A DNA stretch of 64,000 nt from Lactifluus volemus (Eukaryota; Basidiomycota; Agaricomycetes; Russulales; Russulaceae): the NCBI GenBank assembly GCA_022376515.1, contig WTXI01000008.1:372001-436000 (forward strand). Reading direction: 5' to 3'. The translations under genes were made by a program, and so were the position numbers. Positions 10,851 through 23,185 of the stretch are shown piece by piece; position 1 is the stretch's first letter; every line of letters starts with the position of its first letter. The notes beneath the pieces were generated by a model, which saw only the letters and a program-made list of their open reading frames with translations, made no database searches and had not been told where the DNA came from.

Positions 10851-12326
10851 GGAAGATGTTCAGTCGCCCGTGGCCAAAACACAAGGAAGAGGGCACTGGT
10901 CGCGTGCCCCGATCATGTGTCTCATTTCAGTCAGACTGGGTTGATGTGAGCCTGAGACCGCCTTTCTTCTCTCCTCTATCCGCAGCTACAGCAGCAGTCT
11001 TGTTAGCGATAGCGATGATGACCCTCTCGGAAGTGAGTTTACCCGCAGGTAACCCAAAACTGCTGCAATAAGCGATACCACGCAATGGCTCGCCGACTCG
11101 GACTTTCTTTATGATGCAGTACGTTACCATCAGGGGGTATCCCTTTCCTTCGTGCCGGTCAGCTCTCGCACAACTCCAAGGTGCCTGTCTCGCTAGATGG
11201 TCCATTTTTAGGCCTGTGTTTGCAGTAGTGAACGCTGGTGCTCATCGAACGTTCATGGGTGGGTGCCTTGTTCATCTTCAATCTTGTAAGATACTTATTT
11301 TTCTGGTCATGCTCTTTTAAAAGTCGAGGTACGCTTGCGATCCTAGCAAGGCATTTGGGGTACCCTACGAACGGTATTGGGTGTGAAGGAGTTGCATGAA
11401 TTACCCTTGCTCCTCGCTCCTTACACCCGGTTGTCCAGATATTCCGATCGCGTCGAGAACACTGTCTCTTGCTTCCTGTCCGTCGTTCTGCTCATCTTTA
11501 TTCCTCAAGACAAAGTTCCATAGGATCCCTAATTCATAATTCATGAGACCTTTGCTGGCTCCTGATTTGTCTCTTCACGTTTGGTGTGTGTGGGTCACTC
11601 GAGCTAGTACGAGTGTCGCTTCGTAATGAAGGAAGCCTGGTTTCGCGTTGGGTGTCTGTTTCTGGAAGGGGACCAAAGATCCTTGTCTTTCATCGCACTC
11701 TGAGTTTCTGCTAGAGAGAGAATGTGGGACGGATGACTTTTACAGTAGGCCTAACTGGACTGTTTCCGAACCCTCGGAAGTCCGAGATATCAGCTCACTC
11801 CCCAAAACGGCATAGCTTATTATTCATAATTAGTCAGCAATTTGGGCCCTGCGGCGCACGCCTGCGCCCCTGAGTCTGTCCACAATCAGTAAGTCCTAGT
11901 GTTAAGCGATTTCCGCTGCGCCAGGACGCTGGGTTCAAGTTGTCTTTTCCTGGTCGCCCTTGCAGTTTTTGGTAATCCATTGCCGTAAAACTTCCGTTAT
12001 GCCGTCTCCAATTTCCTCCCACGTCTATCAGGTTTGCCTTTTCGGGCCATAACGAATGTCCTTTTTAGGAAAACCCAAATGAAGTTCCTTTCAGGGATTT
12101 TGCAAATCGCTTCGCCCACATGAATTACTAGGGGAATGCCCATTTTTCTGGGTGTCGCTTCACATTTTTCTTTAAAACTCTCCGCGAGATGTTTCTGGTA
12201 CCCGCTCACGCCCTGCCTTAACCTGTGGAGGGTCGCAGACATTCGTTTTTCCATTTGCGTGTCTACCAGTATTGCCAGTCCAAATCACAACTTCAATTAT
12301 TGGATCTTCGCATTTGAATAATCGCC
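10851..12326. other. Gap upstream of first receptor; right part duplicated elsewhere
   Basis: No gene was found, including an eye search on both strands for short frames ending Cys-aliphatic-aliphatic-X-stop. From about 12,040 to the ATG the sequence is recognisably similar to the reverse complement of the region upstream of the third receptor (about 51,942-52,190), for example AACGAATGTCCTTTTTAGGA in both. This marks the 5' edge of a receptor duplication. Confidence 0.6.
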
Positions 12327-13850
12327 ATGGGTTCAGCTGTGAATCAGGCCTATTCTGTCTTTTCTTTCATTGGCTTTTGGCTTTCTGTTACTCCGCTCTA
12401 CTGGCATCTTCAAGGTAAGCTTCAATTTACGAATGGTCCAAGTTTGAATATAAAAGGTCCACATCACAGCTTGGAACACGGGAACTTGCATGTATATGAT
12501 ATGGACCGCTATCGGATGTCTGACATCTTTTATCAACTCGATTCTATGGCGCGGAAACGTGATCGATAAGGCTCCGATCTACTGTGATATCGGTAAGGCT
12601 GATGCTTATTTCTCATACATCCGCTGACAAGACTCGCCAGTGACCCGTGTTCAAGTCGGGTTTGGCATGGGAATCCCGGCTTGCACACTTTGTATCAACC
12701 GCCGCCTCTACAAGATTCTCGTTCGGCAAGCCGTAACGGTCACACAGGCTGAGAAACGTCGTACAGTCACCATTGATCTACTCATTACCGTTGGTATCCC
12801 AGTTTTGGCGATGGGACTCCGTAAGTGTGCTCAATCATCTTCCTGAATTGCATTTGTTCAAAACGAATGTGATGCAGAGTATATCGTGACCCCATATAGT
12901 TATGGGATTTTTGAGGATCTCGGGTGCCTAACACTGACCTCTTACACCGTACCCGCTTTACTCTTCTTCAACCTATGGCCCGTTTTGATCGGCTCTGTGG
13001 CTTTCGTCTACTGCTGTACGTATGCACTTTTAACATCGCCTTCTAGTCCTCTAGCTCATTTATCGACAGCCATGGTACTCTATCATTTCTTCAAGCGCAA
13101 GAATCAGCTGGCGGAAGTAATGTCGTCGCACGAAGGCATGCGTCGGAGTCGCTACATTCGCTTGATGCTGTTGGCCTCTTCCGAGATGATTATAACAGTT
13201 CCGTACTCCTCATTTTTGCTGAGCACTGTCTTCAAGGCCGGTTTGTACAAGTTTCATTGGTCCACCCTCCGCCACAACTATACCCACGTTCCTCAGTACA
13301 CAACCGTCCAATGGCAGAGCGATCCTGTGACACGTGTCATTTTGGAAGTAGATGTCTGGTCACTCGTTTATTGCGCCTTCATCTTCTTCGCATTCTTCGG
13401 CTTTGCGGATGAGGCGAGGGTTCATTACCGTCGTGCTTACTCGTCGATTACTCGTCGTGTCGGTTTCTCGAAATCGTCTGGCACCTTTACTGGATCAACG
13501 CATGCGTACGTAGTTCAATCTGGGTTCGTATATTGGACTCACATCTCTACAGTATGTCGTCGAGCAAAACTGGTGGTGCCATGGTCTCCGTGGTACAGTC
13601 AAGAAATAGGCGCGGTTCCATCACCCTTTCATTCACCGATCAACTTTCCATCCCCTCTATTTCCATCCCGGGCGATTTGATTTCTGACTCGAAAATCGAG
13701 CAGGATTCACCTTTGGAGTCTACCTTGCCATCCTCCTCGTCTAGCTTGGTGGATGGACCTCTGGACCGATTACCTCAACTTCCTGATAGAGTCAGTGAAA
13801 CGTCACAACCAGCATCTACCTACACTAGTGATGGCGCCGACGCTGTCTGA
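12327..13850 (+). CDS. STE3: STE3-like pheromone receptor 1
   Basis: Six exons join in phase: 12327-12414, 12470-12592, 12641-12820, 12878-13015, 13070-13505 and 13553-13850, encoding 420 residues. Seven hydrophobic segments are evident, beginning FSFIGFWLSVTPLYWHL, and typical fungal STE3 features follow: PIYCDI before TM3, IPACTLCINRRLYKI after TM3, EKRR in the second cytoplasmic loop, and ACFFFAFFGFADEAR-like sequence (FIFFAFFGFADEAR) at the end of TM7. The cytoplasmic tail is Ser-rich. The family is a class D G protein-coupled receptor at the plasma membrane that binds farnesylated pheromones of other mating types. It is a close paralog of the minus-strand gene at 50,416-51,941, with the same exon lengths (88, 123, 180, 138, 436). 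Confidence 0.93.
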
Positions 13851-14739
13851 ATTTGTCTATGATACTTCATTCTTTTGTTTATTTTACTAACTTTTGCACG
13901 TCACTTGACTACAGTAGTTGAGCAGTTGAATTTTGTACTTCTATCATAAGTCACCCCCTGGATTTATATGCATTGTTTATATGTAGCCCCTTGGAAATAG
14001 AGATGCACTTGGATTCGAAACTGATTGCGAGTCCAATTTAGAAGCGAGAAACCCCTATACAACTTTGAAGATGTGCAATGCAAATACAGAATGCCTGCCA
14101 GTGGAAAGTGAAACCGAATTCGTTAATGATGCACTTTCCAGATTGGGCTCATCGTCCAGCTCAGACACCTGGGGATTTGTTTATTGACCGTCGAAAGCGC
14201 TACACGTAAGCTTGTAGATGGAACGTCAGAGGAGAGGAGATCTTGGAGGACTCTCCCTCCCTCCTTTAATTCATTTTTTTGATCCCGAAATGGTAACTTA
14301 CTGTAAATCATCGGAACCTTTTGATACCGATCTAGTGCAAAGTCACGAATTTGGCAGAATGGATGTTGTATTATCATACACTGACCTTGAACAAGGAGAG
14401 AGGGAAGCTGCACCGCCCAGCGTGATGCATGTGGAGTACATAATATAATACAAGACATTTTAGAGACTTTAGCTGGCGCGAGACTGGTTGCCGTTTGCCG
14501 GTCCATCTCAGATCGAAACAGTACAAAGTGTCGTTGTGTCACTGAGAAATTTCAGCCTCACTTCGTCTCAGTTCCACCATCATGAACGAGTGGCCATTTT
14601 CAGAAGACAAGGTCTCCACAATGATTCTTCCTCTATTCCTTTATATTTCCCAATCCCTTCAACACACACATTCATTCTATCCCCACTTTCGACCACTTTC
14701 GACCTTTACGCCTTTCCTTTCCCTCTTGCAACACCCTCC
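13851..14739. other. Inter-receptor gap, no gene seen
   Basis: Similarity to the region downstream of receptor 3 persists to about 13,925, then stops. The rest holds no recognised gene. I searched both strands for short CaaX-ending frames and found none that start with a plausible ATG. The pyrimidine-rich 14,620-14,730 stretch is probably the promoter and leader of receptor 2. Confidence 0.5.
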
Positions 14740-16332
14740 ATGGCTTATCAGAACGAACTTTTCTGTGCCTTTTCTTTCATCGGTTTTTTACTGTGCGCCA
14801 TTCCCCTTTATTGGCATTTGGAAGGTGAGTCCTTTGCGGATCGCCCATCGGTTATCATTCTTGACACTTCTTTTGGACCTAGCTTGGAATGCTGGCACTT
14901 CCTTGTACATAGCTTGGGCTGGCCTAGGCTGTTTGAAAGGTTTCATCAACTCGGTCGTCTGGAACAGCACAGTGTCAAATGTAGCTCCAGTTTGGTGTGA
15001 CTTGAGTATGTATACATTCTTCTTCCACTCTTCCACAGTCGCTGATTGGCGTCGTCTGTACTGGGAATAGCAACCCGCTTTGATATCGGCCTTCCCGTCG
15101 GTCTTCTTTCAGCGTTACTCGTGATTAATCGTCGCTTGTTCAAGATTGCCTCGAGAACCACGGCCTCATCTACGAAAGCGGAGAGACGTCGCGCTCTGTT
15201 CATTGATCTTGCTATTGGCCTTGGGATTCCGCTACTCCAGATGATACTGCGTGGGTACCACTCTGGTCAACTTTTGAACACTCTATCTGATCAACTCGAT
15301 AGAAATCATCGTTGAAGGACATCGCTTTGATATCTTCGAGGAGATTGGGTGCGTGCCAAACACGGACAATGTCAATCTTGCGTTTCCTCTGGTATCCATT
15401 TGGCCGCCCATCCTGAGCCTCGTCACCGCTGTGTACAGCTGTGCGTTGGGTTCTCACCGTCTCTCACCGTTACCTTTCTTACTTACCCCACCTTAGGCCT
15501 TAATATACGTCTCTTCTGGAAAAGCTCTCAGCAGCTCAAAGGGTTATTCTCCTCGAACAGTAACCCCCACCAAAATCGATACATCCGTCTGATTGCGCTG
15601 TCCTGGACCCAAGTCCTTTTCACCCTGCCCCTCTCTCTATACATCCTATATCTCGATTATGTTTTGTTCCCCATTGACCCGTGGGTCAGCTGGGCGGTCA
15701 CACATTTCGACTACTCCCGAGTTAACCAATTCCCCTCAATTTTATGGCGTGCTGACCCAACTGAGGAGAATATCATGGAACTCAACAGATGGCTTGTCGT
15801 CCTTTCTGCCTTCCTGTTCTTTGCATTCTTTGGATTTGCGGAGGAGGCGCGCAAGCACTATCGCCTCGCCTATACGTTCGCCGCCAGTCGGCTACGTCTC
15901 AGCGGGCTTAGCATCAGCAATGCTAGTGGGACGTCCCAACGCTCCTTTACTAGCAGCTTCGGGCCGCGATTCAGGAAAGGCGGGGTGGGCGGTTTTGGTT
16001 CCGCTCTCAGCAGCCACAACTGGCCTGGAACGGTGACGGAGCGCGATACGCCGTCTTTGGTATCCGACCATAGGCTAACCTCCGATTCGTCTGTCTTTGG
16101 GGACACCGATGACGAGCCCAAAACCATTGGATTTCTGGCTGACGAACACGATTCTCGTTCCGCACCTGCAGCAGATCAAATGGCTGTTGTCGTGTTCCCG
16201 ACAACACGCGTTCCCGTCCCACCCGTGCTGATCGCCGACGGAGCGAGGCTTTCCTTACCTCCGGACCGACTCAACTCACCTCTTCCGCACCGTCCCACGT
16301 CGTCTTACCTTGATCCGTGCGAGAATGTATGA
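14740..16332 (+). CDS. STE3: STE3-like pheromone receptor 2 (divergent)
   Basis: Five exons join in phase: 14740-14824, 14883-15005, 15071-15250, 15303-15440 and 15497-16332, encoding 453 residues. Exons 2-4 (123, 180, 138 nt) have exactly the lengths seen in the other two receptors, showing common descent. STE3 marks include FSFIGFLLCAIPLYWHLE in TM1, VWCDL before TM3, INRRLFKI, KAERRRALFIDL, and FLFFAFFGFAEEARKHYR at TM7. The protein differs strongly in extracellular loops and has a long tail (about 150 residues) in an uninterrupted last exon, without the tail intron of the other two. Such divergence is expected for a different pheromone specificity or for a receptor outside the mating-type function (inference). 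Confidence 0.92.
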
Positions 16333-16775
16333 CCAATTGGTCGATTTATAACTTGATTGCCTACGGACCGCTTTCGAGAACCTGTGCATTTCTCCGCTAT
16401 AGAAATCATCCTTTCCTTTGTAGTACACAATCTAGCATTTCTAAACGCGCGATAACTTACACCTTGAAATAAACATTAATTTGTACATTGTACTACGCTG
16501 TGGGTCCCCCCTAGTCGTTGCTGCAAGCCAATTCTATCAGCCTCGAAGTTCGAATTTCCGGATGTGTCTGCACCATCGTGATGGGTGTAAAAATATTTTT
16601 TTCGGGCTTTGTTATATTGATATGGGTAGGGTAGGTAACATAGTAGAAGCACAGGGACACAAGGTGGAGGAGACGACGAAAAGGTACAAGTATTACAGTA
16701 CTCACAGACGATGACTCGTAGGCATAAGACAACAACAGCGTTCACATGCACGAACATAGGAGAGAGAACCAAAAA
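16333..16775. other. Convergent 3' region between receptor 2 and F-box-like gene
   Basis: Both flanking genes end here. No coding homology, no CaaX-ending short frame, no repeat. Confidence 0.5.
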
Positions 16776-18266
16776 TCACAAATCAAAGGGTTCGAGACGA
16801 CGGAGTTTTGGGAAGCGCGCCCGGATATCTTGAAGTGAGGACCCAGCAATACCGTAAGGAAAACTGGAGCCACTAAAATCCTCGAGCTCGGGGAAGAGCG
16901 GGAGGACGTCCTCGATACGCGGTGAGATGGGGCTCAACCTGTTTGCTATCCGACGGGGGAAGACGCGGTGGACGACCTTCCTGAACGCTCGGGACCATCT
17001 TGACTTGGGCCGGATGTAGACGTTGCCGTGAATACTGAGATGGGTGACTGAGGGGAAGAAGGCAGCGACAGAACGAAGGGTGGCAAGGCTATCGCAGAAC
17101 TTGATCGACAGTTTTCGAACGGTCGTGCCGTCGATCCCTTTCAGGTCTCCAGGGAGATCTCTGGAAAATAGGAAGAGGTCGCCCAGGGTTTCTAAGCAGA
17201 GCATTTCAGGCTCACGGGCCGTGCTGAGGGCACGAACGAAGGAGAGGTGGGACACAGAAAGGTGCTTGAGCCGGGGTAGGGAACCCTCATGGAGGGTGAC
17301 GTTATAAGCGTAGGACCATGTCAAATTCTCGATTGTTGGGTGTACCTCCAAAAATCGTTGCGCGTACGGGTACGTGTTGAACGTCCAGCCCCAGCCCAAG
17401 TTGACTTCAACGAGAGATGGAAAGCGACACTCGTCCAATATGGAAGCTATGTCCGTGCTATAGCCAACAAAATGTGGCAAATGAAGAACCTGATATTTTA
17501 CCCCATAATGTAACCTTTGAAAATCGAGGAGTAAAGAAACAAACGGACCTGCAACGCGGAAGAGGATAGTAGACAAGCTCGAAACGGACGAAGGTACTTC
17601 ATCTCCCAGGGCAGTCCAGTTAACACTGCGGACTTGAGGTTGGTGAAATCCCAGGCCAGCTGCAGATAATTGACGTAGGTATGAGAGATGCCTTGTGACG
17701 TTAGATTGGTAGCCTACCTGGGCATTTTCAATTGGGTCTGGTTCAGCACCAGAGGACCTCGACGATCTCAAAACTAGATATTCCACGCTGGGTATGTGTG
17801 CGAGAAAGAGCGAGAAGGTATCTGGTGAACCTTGACACCATCGGGATATATTATCAAATTCAATTGTCTTGAGTAGTCTCATATTTTTCAATGCCACCAG
17901 AGGGTAATTGGGCCGCTGCCAAAACGGCAACGGGTTGTCTGGGGAAATGTGAACCAAGGTCCTAGGGATCTGACATCGGATGCCGGGTGTCGGTGAAGGT
18001 ATGGAGCTGGGGTAGTGTTCGGAGTCTGATATCACAAGTTTGCGTACGTTTGAAGCGAGGCTCGGTCGTTCTGCGAGATGTCTCCATATCCAAATGTGGT
18101 CCACGAGGAGTGATATCTCGCGATATTCGAGATGACGAGGAATGATGATATTCTTCCAAGTTGAGCATGTCAGCGCGAGGGACAGTAAATCAGGGCGGTC
18201 GTCCAACCATTCCGCGATAAGTTCCAGGGTATCGATGGGTAGACGAAGCAGCAAGGGACACATCAT
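16776..18266 (-). CDS. F-box-like / leucine-rich protein
   Basis: A single open frame. It stays open upstream to 18,413, but the ATG at 18,266 (or 18,263) is preferred because it lies just before the F-box-like start LLLRLPIDTLELIAEWLDD...LSLALTCSTWKNII, which has the L-P-x-D/E-x-L-x-x-I pattern. The remainder (about 450 residues) consists of spaced Leu/Ile-rich segments such as LRQLSAAGL, LVEVNLGWGW and LPRLKHLSVSHLS that resemble irregular leucine-rich repeats. Agaricomycetes have large families of such proteins; F-box proteins recruit targets to SCF ubiquitin ligases. The target is unknown. Confidence 0.75.
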   Translation of the reverse strand: MMCPLLLRLPIDTLELIAEWLDDRPDLLSLALTCSTWKNIIIPRHLEYREISLLVDHIWIWRHLAERPSLASNVRKLVISDSEHYPSSIPSPTPGIRCQIPRTLVHISPDNPLPFWQRPNYPLVALKNMRLLKTIEFDNISRWCQGSPDTFSLFLAHIPSVEYLVLRSSRSSGAEPDPIENAQVGYQSNVTRHLSYLRQLSAAGLGFHQPQVRSVNWTALGDEVPSSVSSLSTILFRVAGPFVSLLLDFQRLHYGVKYQVLHLPHFVGYSTDIASILDECRFPSLVEVNLGWGWTFNTYPYAQRFLEVHPTIENLTWSYAYNVTLHEGSLPRLKHLSVSHLSFVRALSTAREPEMLCLETLGDLFLFSRDLPGDLKGIDGTTVRKLSIKFCDSLATLRSVAAFFPSVTHLSIHGNVYIRPKSRWSRAFRKVVHRVFPRRIANRLSPISPRIEDVLPLFPELEDFSGSSFPYGIAGSSLQDIRARFPKLRRLEPFDL

Positions 18267-18576
18267 GGGGAATGAGAGAAGACCGCCCTGATGATGGCCC
18301 AAGCTGGTCACCGCCGTACAATGCCGCTCCCTGGTTTCCCGGGCCGCCCTTCCGCAAGTGGACCCACTGCCCAACGGTTTCGGTTCGGTGAGTTGGGTGT
18401 ATAATAACCACAAGTCTTATATTAGTACTATGACACTCGGGATTTGCTTTACAGTACTACATACAAAAGTTACATAGACGTTCGTTCCTTGTGAGCTCTT
18501 TCATGGGTACACACAAGGACAAACAGATAGCCCAGCGAGCAGGGGCGATTGCGCGTCCTCTCTCACCGCTTGCACC

Positions 18577-20124
18577 ATGTCTTCCTCGAACAGGCCAAAA
18601 CCACCAAAACTCGACATCGAGGAATATCTTACAACCGCCATCTCAGCCACTCCTTCCGAGTTGCACCCCTTTTTTGAATCCTTCCAGAACTTATACTCAC
18701 GCAAGTGCGCATACACGTCCTCGTGCCTTTTCTAAACGAATGTCTGACGTGTTCAACCACTGTGTGTAGATTATGGCATCAGTTGACCCAAAAGGTCGAT
18801 GAGTTCTTTGACTATTCTCTCGCAAAACCGTATCGCGTCGATGTGTTTACGCGCTTCGTGCGTGATTTTGAGGAGCGTTTAAACCCTTTAAGACTTGCGG
18901 AGATGGGTATCAAGATTTCGCAAGATATAGACAGTACGCTAAGCAGAACTCCCTTCTTTCCATTCTGGTCTTGATCAACCATTTATGGACCCGCAGACCC
19001 CGCGCAACATCTCGAATTCTTGACAGATTTGCTCTCTCGCATAGCCCAAGATCAGTCCCGCGACGCGCACGTCTTGGTCCTCTCCACGCTTGCACACGCA
19101 AAACTATTATTCGGTGATCTCGAGGGGAGCAAGACGGACATTGATGCGGCGTGGAAGATTTTGGATAACCTGGACGCAGTTGAGAATACCGTTAACGGCG
19201 CTTACTATCGTGTCGCGGCAGACTATTACAAGGTGCAACTTTTTGGCCTGTATCTTCTGGGGTGGCGTTGACCTTGTATAACGGAGTAGGCAAAGGCCGA
19301 ATATGCACCCTATTACAGGAACTCGCTACTATACCTCGCTTGCGTGGACTTGGAGAAGGATATGTCACAGGAAGAGCGTCTCTTACGTGCGCATGATCTG
19401 GCACTTTCAGCCTTCCTAGGCGAGACGATCTACAACTTTGGCGAACTGGTACGTTGTTCAGCTGACTGTGAGCCCAGAACTGCGCTTATCTTGTGGCGTT
19501 GTGGTGTGATACACTTGTATTCTATAGCTAATGCACCCCATCCTCGACTCGCTGGACCGTACGCCTCACGAATGGATCAAGAAGCTTCTTTTCACATTCA
19601 ATGAGGGTAATATCGGTAAATTCGAAGCACAGAGCCCACTTTTCGGGCAGGAGGTGTGCAATTGCCCCCTCGAGCCCCGGAAGCGAGATCTGATGAGCGA
19701 TTGTACATTCAGCCGATACTCATGAGAAACTATCCGTTCCTGCGGCAGAAGATCTGCCTCATGGCCTTGATCGAATCCGTGTTTGCGCGAGGCACCTATG
19801 ACCGAACGATGTCGTTTCAAACGATTTCAGAGGAGACCAGACTGCCACTGGACGAGGTTGAGCATCTTATCATGAAAGCGTTGAGGTGGCTTCTTTCCCT
19901 GCTCTACTATATTGGATGTGATGACACTGACGAAAGCGGTTAGCTTGAAGCTGATTCGGGGTTCAATCGACCAGGTTGACCAAAAGGCAGTGGTCACTTG
20001 GGTTCAGCCGCGAGTCCTATCTCGTGGACAGATAGGCAAACTTGCAGAGAGGTTGGAAAGTTGGAATAAGAAGTTGGACGGTGTGGCAGAACGCATCGCC
20101 CCAGAATTACTCGTATCATCGTAG
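18577..20124 (+). CDS. RPN9: 26S proteasome regulatory subunit Rpn9 (PSMD13)
   Basis: Seven exons join in phase: 18577-18704, 18770-18933, 18997-19232, 19290-19448, 19528-19653, 19713-19885 and 19944-20124, encoding 388 residues, close to the usual Rpn9 length. The N-terminal TPR-like helical part (YLTTAISATPSELHPFFESF) is followed by the characteristic AAWKILDNLDAVENTVNGAY and YAPYYRNSLLYLACVD segments, then the PCI domain with LCLMALIESVF-type helix (ICLMALIESVFARG) and ISEETRLPLDEVEHLIMKAL, ending with SLKLIRGSIDQVDQ. Rpn9 is a lid component of the 19S particle in cytoplasm and nucleus. All splice sites are GT-AG. Confidence 0.95.
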
Positions 20125-20599
20125 GATGTTTTGTAAATATAGACCGTATATAATAACTAGTGGGATCGATGACGGTGTGTAGGGATGTAGAGTCGAGCCC
20201 GCACTGCGGTGTGAATGAAGCTGAGGTGGATGAAAACGTCCACGATTGGGGTGAGGGATGGACAGATTATGTGAAATTTGAGATGATATGCCAATTTGGC
20301 TCCGTCCGTCCGGTTCGTGAGGTACCGGGAATGGGATGTTTGCAACGAGGCAGTCTTGGGGGGATGACATGATGAGAGATGATAAGTAGTTTTTGGGTGA
20401 AAGATTGAGAAGAGAATGAAGGAGAGATCGAGGGTGGGTACGTCAGGCCTCTGAGAGTGTGCAGCGAGGCCAACACGCGTTTTTACAAGATTTGATGGAT
20501 AACACCGCTCCGTCATAACATTAACACAACATAACACATAAAGTCTCCCTCTTCCCTCTCCCTTTCCTCCCTCTCACTCACTCACTCAACTCGTTCCAA
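20125..20599. promoter_or_regulatory. 3' region of RPN9 and promoter/leader of double-Myb gene
   Basis: The right end (20,540-20,590) is a CT-rich tract with repeated CTCACTCA just before the ATG at 20,600, typical of a pyrimidine-rich fungal leader. No clear TATA box. Confidence 0.4.
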
Positions 20600-23185
20600 A
20601 TGATGGCTACCACTATTGGCACACACACTTCTACTTTCTCATTTACCGCTCCTTTCCCCTCTTCTTCGGCCACCAAACAACGTCGCGTCTCTCTTGCAAC
20701 TCCCGCTTCCGAGAGAGAAGTTCCCGCCTTCAAATTCCGTGACGACACTGGCCTACCCTCTCCATCCGAGGAGCGTCGCGGTAAGGTCCGTCGTCTCACA
20801 AGCCCTGCACCCCCCGAGAAAAAGGCCCGCAAGAAATGGACCATGGAAGAGACCCAAATGCTCGTTGAGGGCTGCAACCGCGTAGGCCTCCTTCTCCTCT
20901 CCTCCCTCTTACGTCTTGTGGGGTATCGCGTGCTTACTTTCTCATTTCGCTTCTCACAGCATGGCGTCGGTAACTGGAAGGCGATCTTGAATGACCCTAC
21001 CTTACATTTCGACAACCGTTCTCCTGTGGATCTAAAAGATCGGTATGTGTCATTTACACGTACCATCTCGGCCTCGCACAACCTTTGCTCATGATCCCCC
21101 TCCCTCCCTTCCAGTTTCCGTACTTACTTCCCCGACGCGTACAAGCAACACTACCCAAACGCAAAGACCCACCTCTCTTCAAAAGTACGCTCGGCCTTAC
21201 CGGATGGCACATCCATCTTTGAGAAGACGCGTAGTAAGAAGCGTCGCCCGTTCACGGAGGAAGAGGACCGTGCACTCAAAGCTGGGTACGACAAGCACGG
21301 CACCGTATGGGCAACCATCGTCAAAGACCCAATCTTCCAGGAGCAGAACCGCCGCTCCACTGACCTCCGTGACCGGTTCCGTAACGCATTCCCTGAGCTC
21401 TACCAAGCGGCTGGATACAAGCCACGCAACTCTGCAAAGAAGAAGCTCATCGCCGCTTCACGCGCCGCGACTGACGAGCAACTTCACACCTCACGCGAGA
21501 CGGGTCCGGCTCGCCGAAAGCGACGTTACACCACCCAGGGTTTTTTAAGAGGTGGAACGAAGAGTGTCCCTCTAAGTCCGGATGCCTCTGAGGAGGACGA
21601 TAGTTCCGGGGAAGATGATGACGACGAATACCTGCCAAAGTATGCTGCCAAACGGACCAGTAACCCGGAATCTATCAAACACATCGTCCCGGAAGCACCC
21701 CACCACCACCAACAGGCCCTCGAGTCCTTTCGTGAGGTTGGCATCTCCGCCGAACCCTTGGCCATCCCCGAGTTCCTCCCCAGCGCGTCTCAATCTGACG
21801 TGACCGATTCCTCTCGCTCGCAGACTTGGTCTGCTCTGGACACCCCGATGCATTCGACTGCCACCTGGTCCACCGGTAACACTGCCGCCTCGCCTGCATC
21901 CTCTTCACACGACTTTTTTTTCGACTCCCCTTTTTCGCGGCGCGGCCTTGGCCCCAATGGTATGACCATGGTGGGCAAGTCCGCCTGGGGTCCCACTGAT
22001 TGGCTCTCGGCAAATCCTCGCCTTGACCAGTCGACGGCCAACTCGAGCTCGCCATCGTATTTTGGTGGCATGTCACCCTCCCCAAATTCCCCATTTTCTT
22101 TTGCCCATCTGACCCATGGCGTCCTTGACCGCTACGACCTTTTTCCGCATTCCGTTGCCCATGACTTTGCCTCCGAGGCAGGCCCGGAGCACGATGGACT
22201 CAGCACGTTCAGCGATCCCGAGTTGATGCCGAGCAGCGCTTTCCATGGTGTGACACACCACTCGAGCTACGCCGGTGACCTCATTTTTGGCACGCGCACC
22301 CACCAGCCTCCCGTGTCGGTGGACTACGGCCCAGGCTTCGGATTTGGTGCCGCCGGTGCCGCTGCAGGACTGGGGCTCGCTTTACACCCATTGCAGATGC
22401 ACACGCCCGCTCTCCCTGGCATTGACGAGATCGAGCTCGCCGCCATCAACCTCAATGACGGCGATCCGGAAGTAGACCTCGACGCTCCCATGGACGCGGT
22501 CGAGCGCAAGGCCCAGGCCCAAACTCAAACCCAGTCCCGCGCTGCGCCGCAACCGCCGCAGTCGCAGACCGGCTTTGGCGTAGTGCCCGAAGACATTCTC
22601 AATCTCGAAGCGCAACAGTCTTTACCGGGCACACCCGTACGCACCGCCGCGCGTTCCCTTTCTCAGTCAACGCAACAGCAGCAGCAGCAGCAGCAGAATC
22701 AACATCAGCATCAACAACAGAGCAGATCACTCTCGGTCCCTCCCCCCGAACACCGCTTCCTTCCGAACTCCCTTGCACCGCCGCTCACCCCTTCCCGCTC
22801 ACTCTCTCTCGACCTCGCCGGCCTTGGTCCCGGCAGCGGTAGTGGTGCCGATCACGCACTCTTGATTCCCCACGTACTTGGCGACGCCAGTGATTCGTTT
22901 GCGCTGCCGTTCCTCGACTTGCATTATTTCCAGAATGGCGGCAACAACCTCGGTACCTCTCACGCGGCGGCGGCAGTTCACGCAGACTCACGACGGGGCA
23001 CTGCGCTTGACTTGGCGCGTCTCAGCAGCCCGGCATTGGGGACCAAGGGGGTCGTTGGTCCTGTGCCGATGCCGCCGAGGGAGAGGATGCATCATCGTGG
23101 GATGAGCGCCGTGTCACCACAGGACCTGGTGTTGAACAAGGATAACAAGCGTAAGCGTGCGAGTTGGGATGGGCGGTCACGCTGA
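20600..23185 (+). CDS. Double-Myb DNA-binding protein (Tay1/Teb1-like)
   Basis: Three exons join in phase: 20600-20881, 20960-21042 and 21115-23185, encoding 811 residues. The first Myb repeat spans about residues 76-130 (RKKWTMEETQMLVEG, then HGVGNWKAIL and SPVDLKDRFR) and is split by both introns. The second at about 160-215 reads RRPFTEEEDRALKAGYDKHG, VWATIVKDP, STDLRDRFRNAFP. Two closely spaced repeats ending in DLKDRFR/DLRDRFR resemble telobox-type Myb proteins such as Tay1 of Yarrowia and Ustilago and Teb1 of fission yeast, which bind TTAGGG-like repeats at telomeres and promoters. The rest is low-complexity, with acidic, Gln-rich (CAG run near 22,676-22,695) and Ser/Pro-rich parts typical of a transcription regulator. 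Telomere versus promoter role cannot be decided here. Confidence 0.85.

Noticed and set aside
11905..11945. GGGTTCAAGT word as a tRNA B box
   Set aside because: No matching A box, acceptor stem or anticodon arm could be folded around it.
11962..11976. Cys-Ser-Phe-Trp-stop upstream of receptor 1 as a CaaX end
   Set aside because: Not a prenylation-type sequence and no ATG-led short frame.
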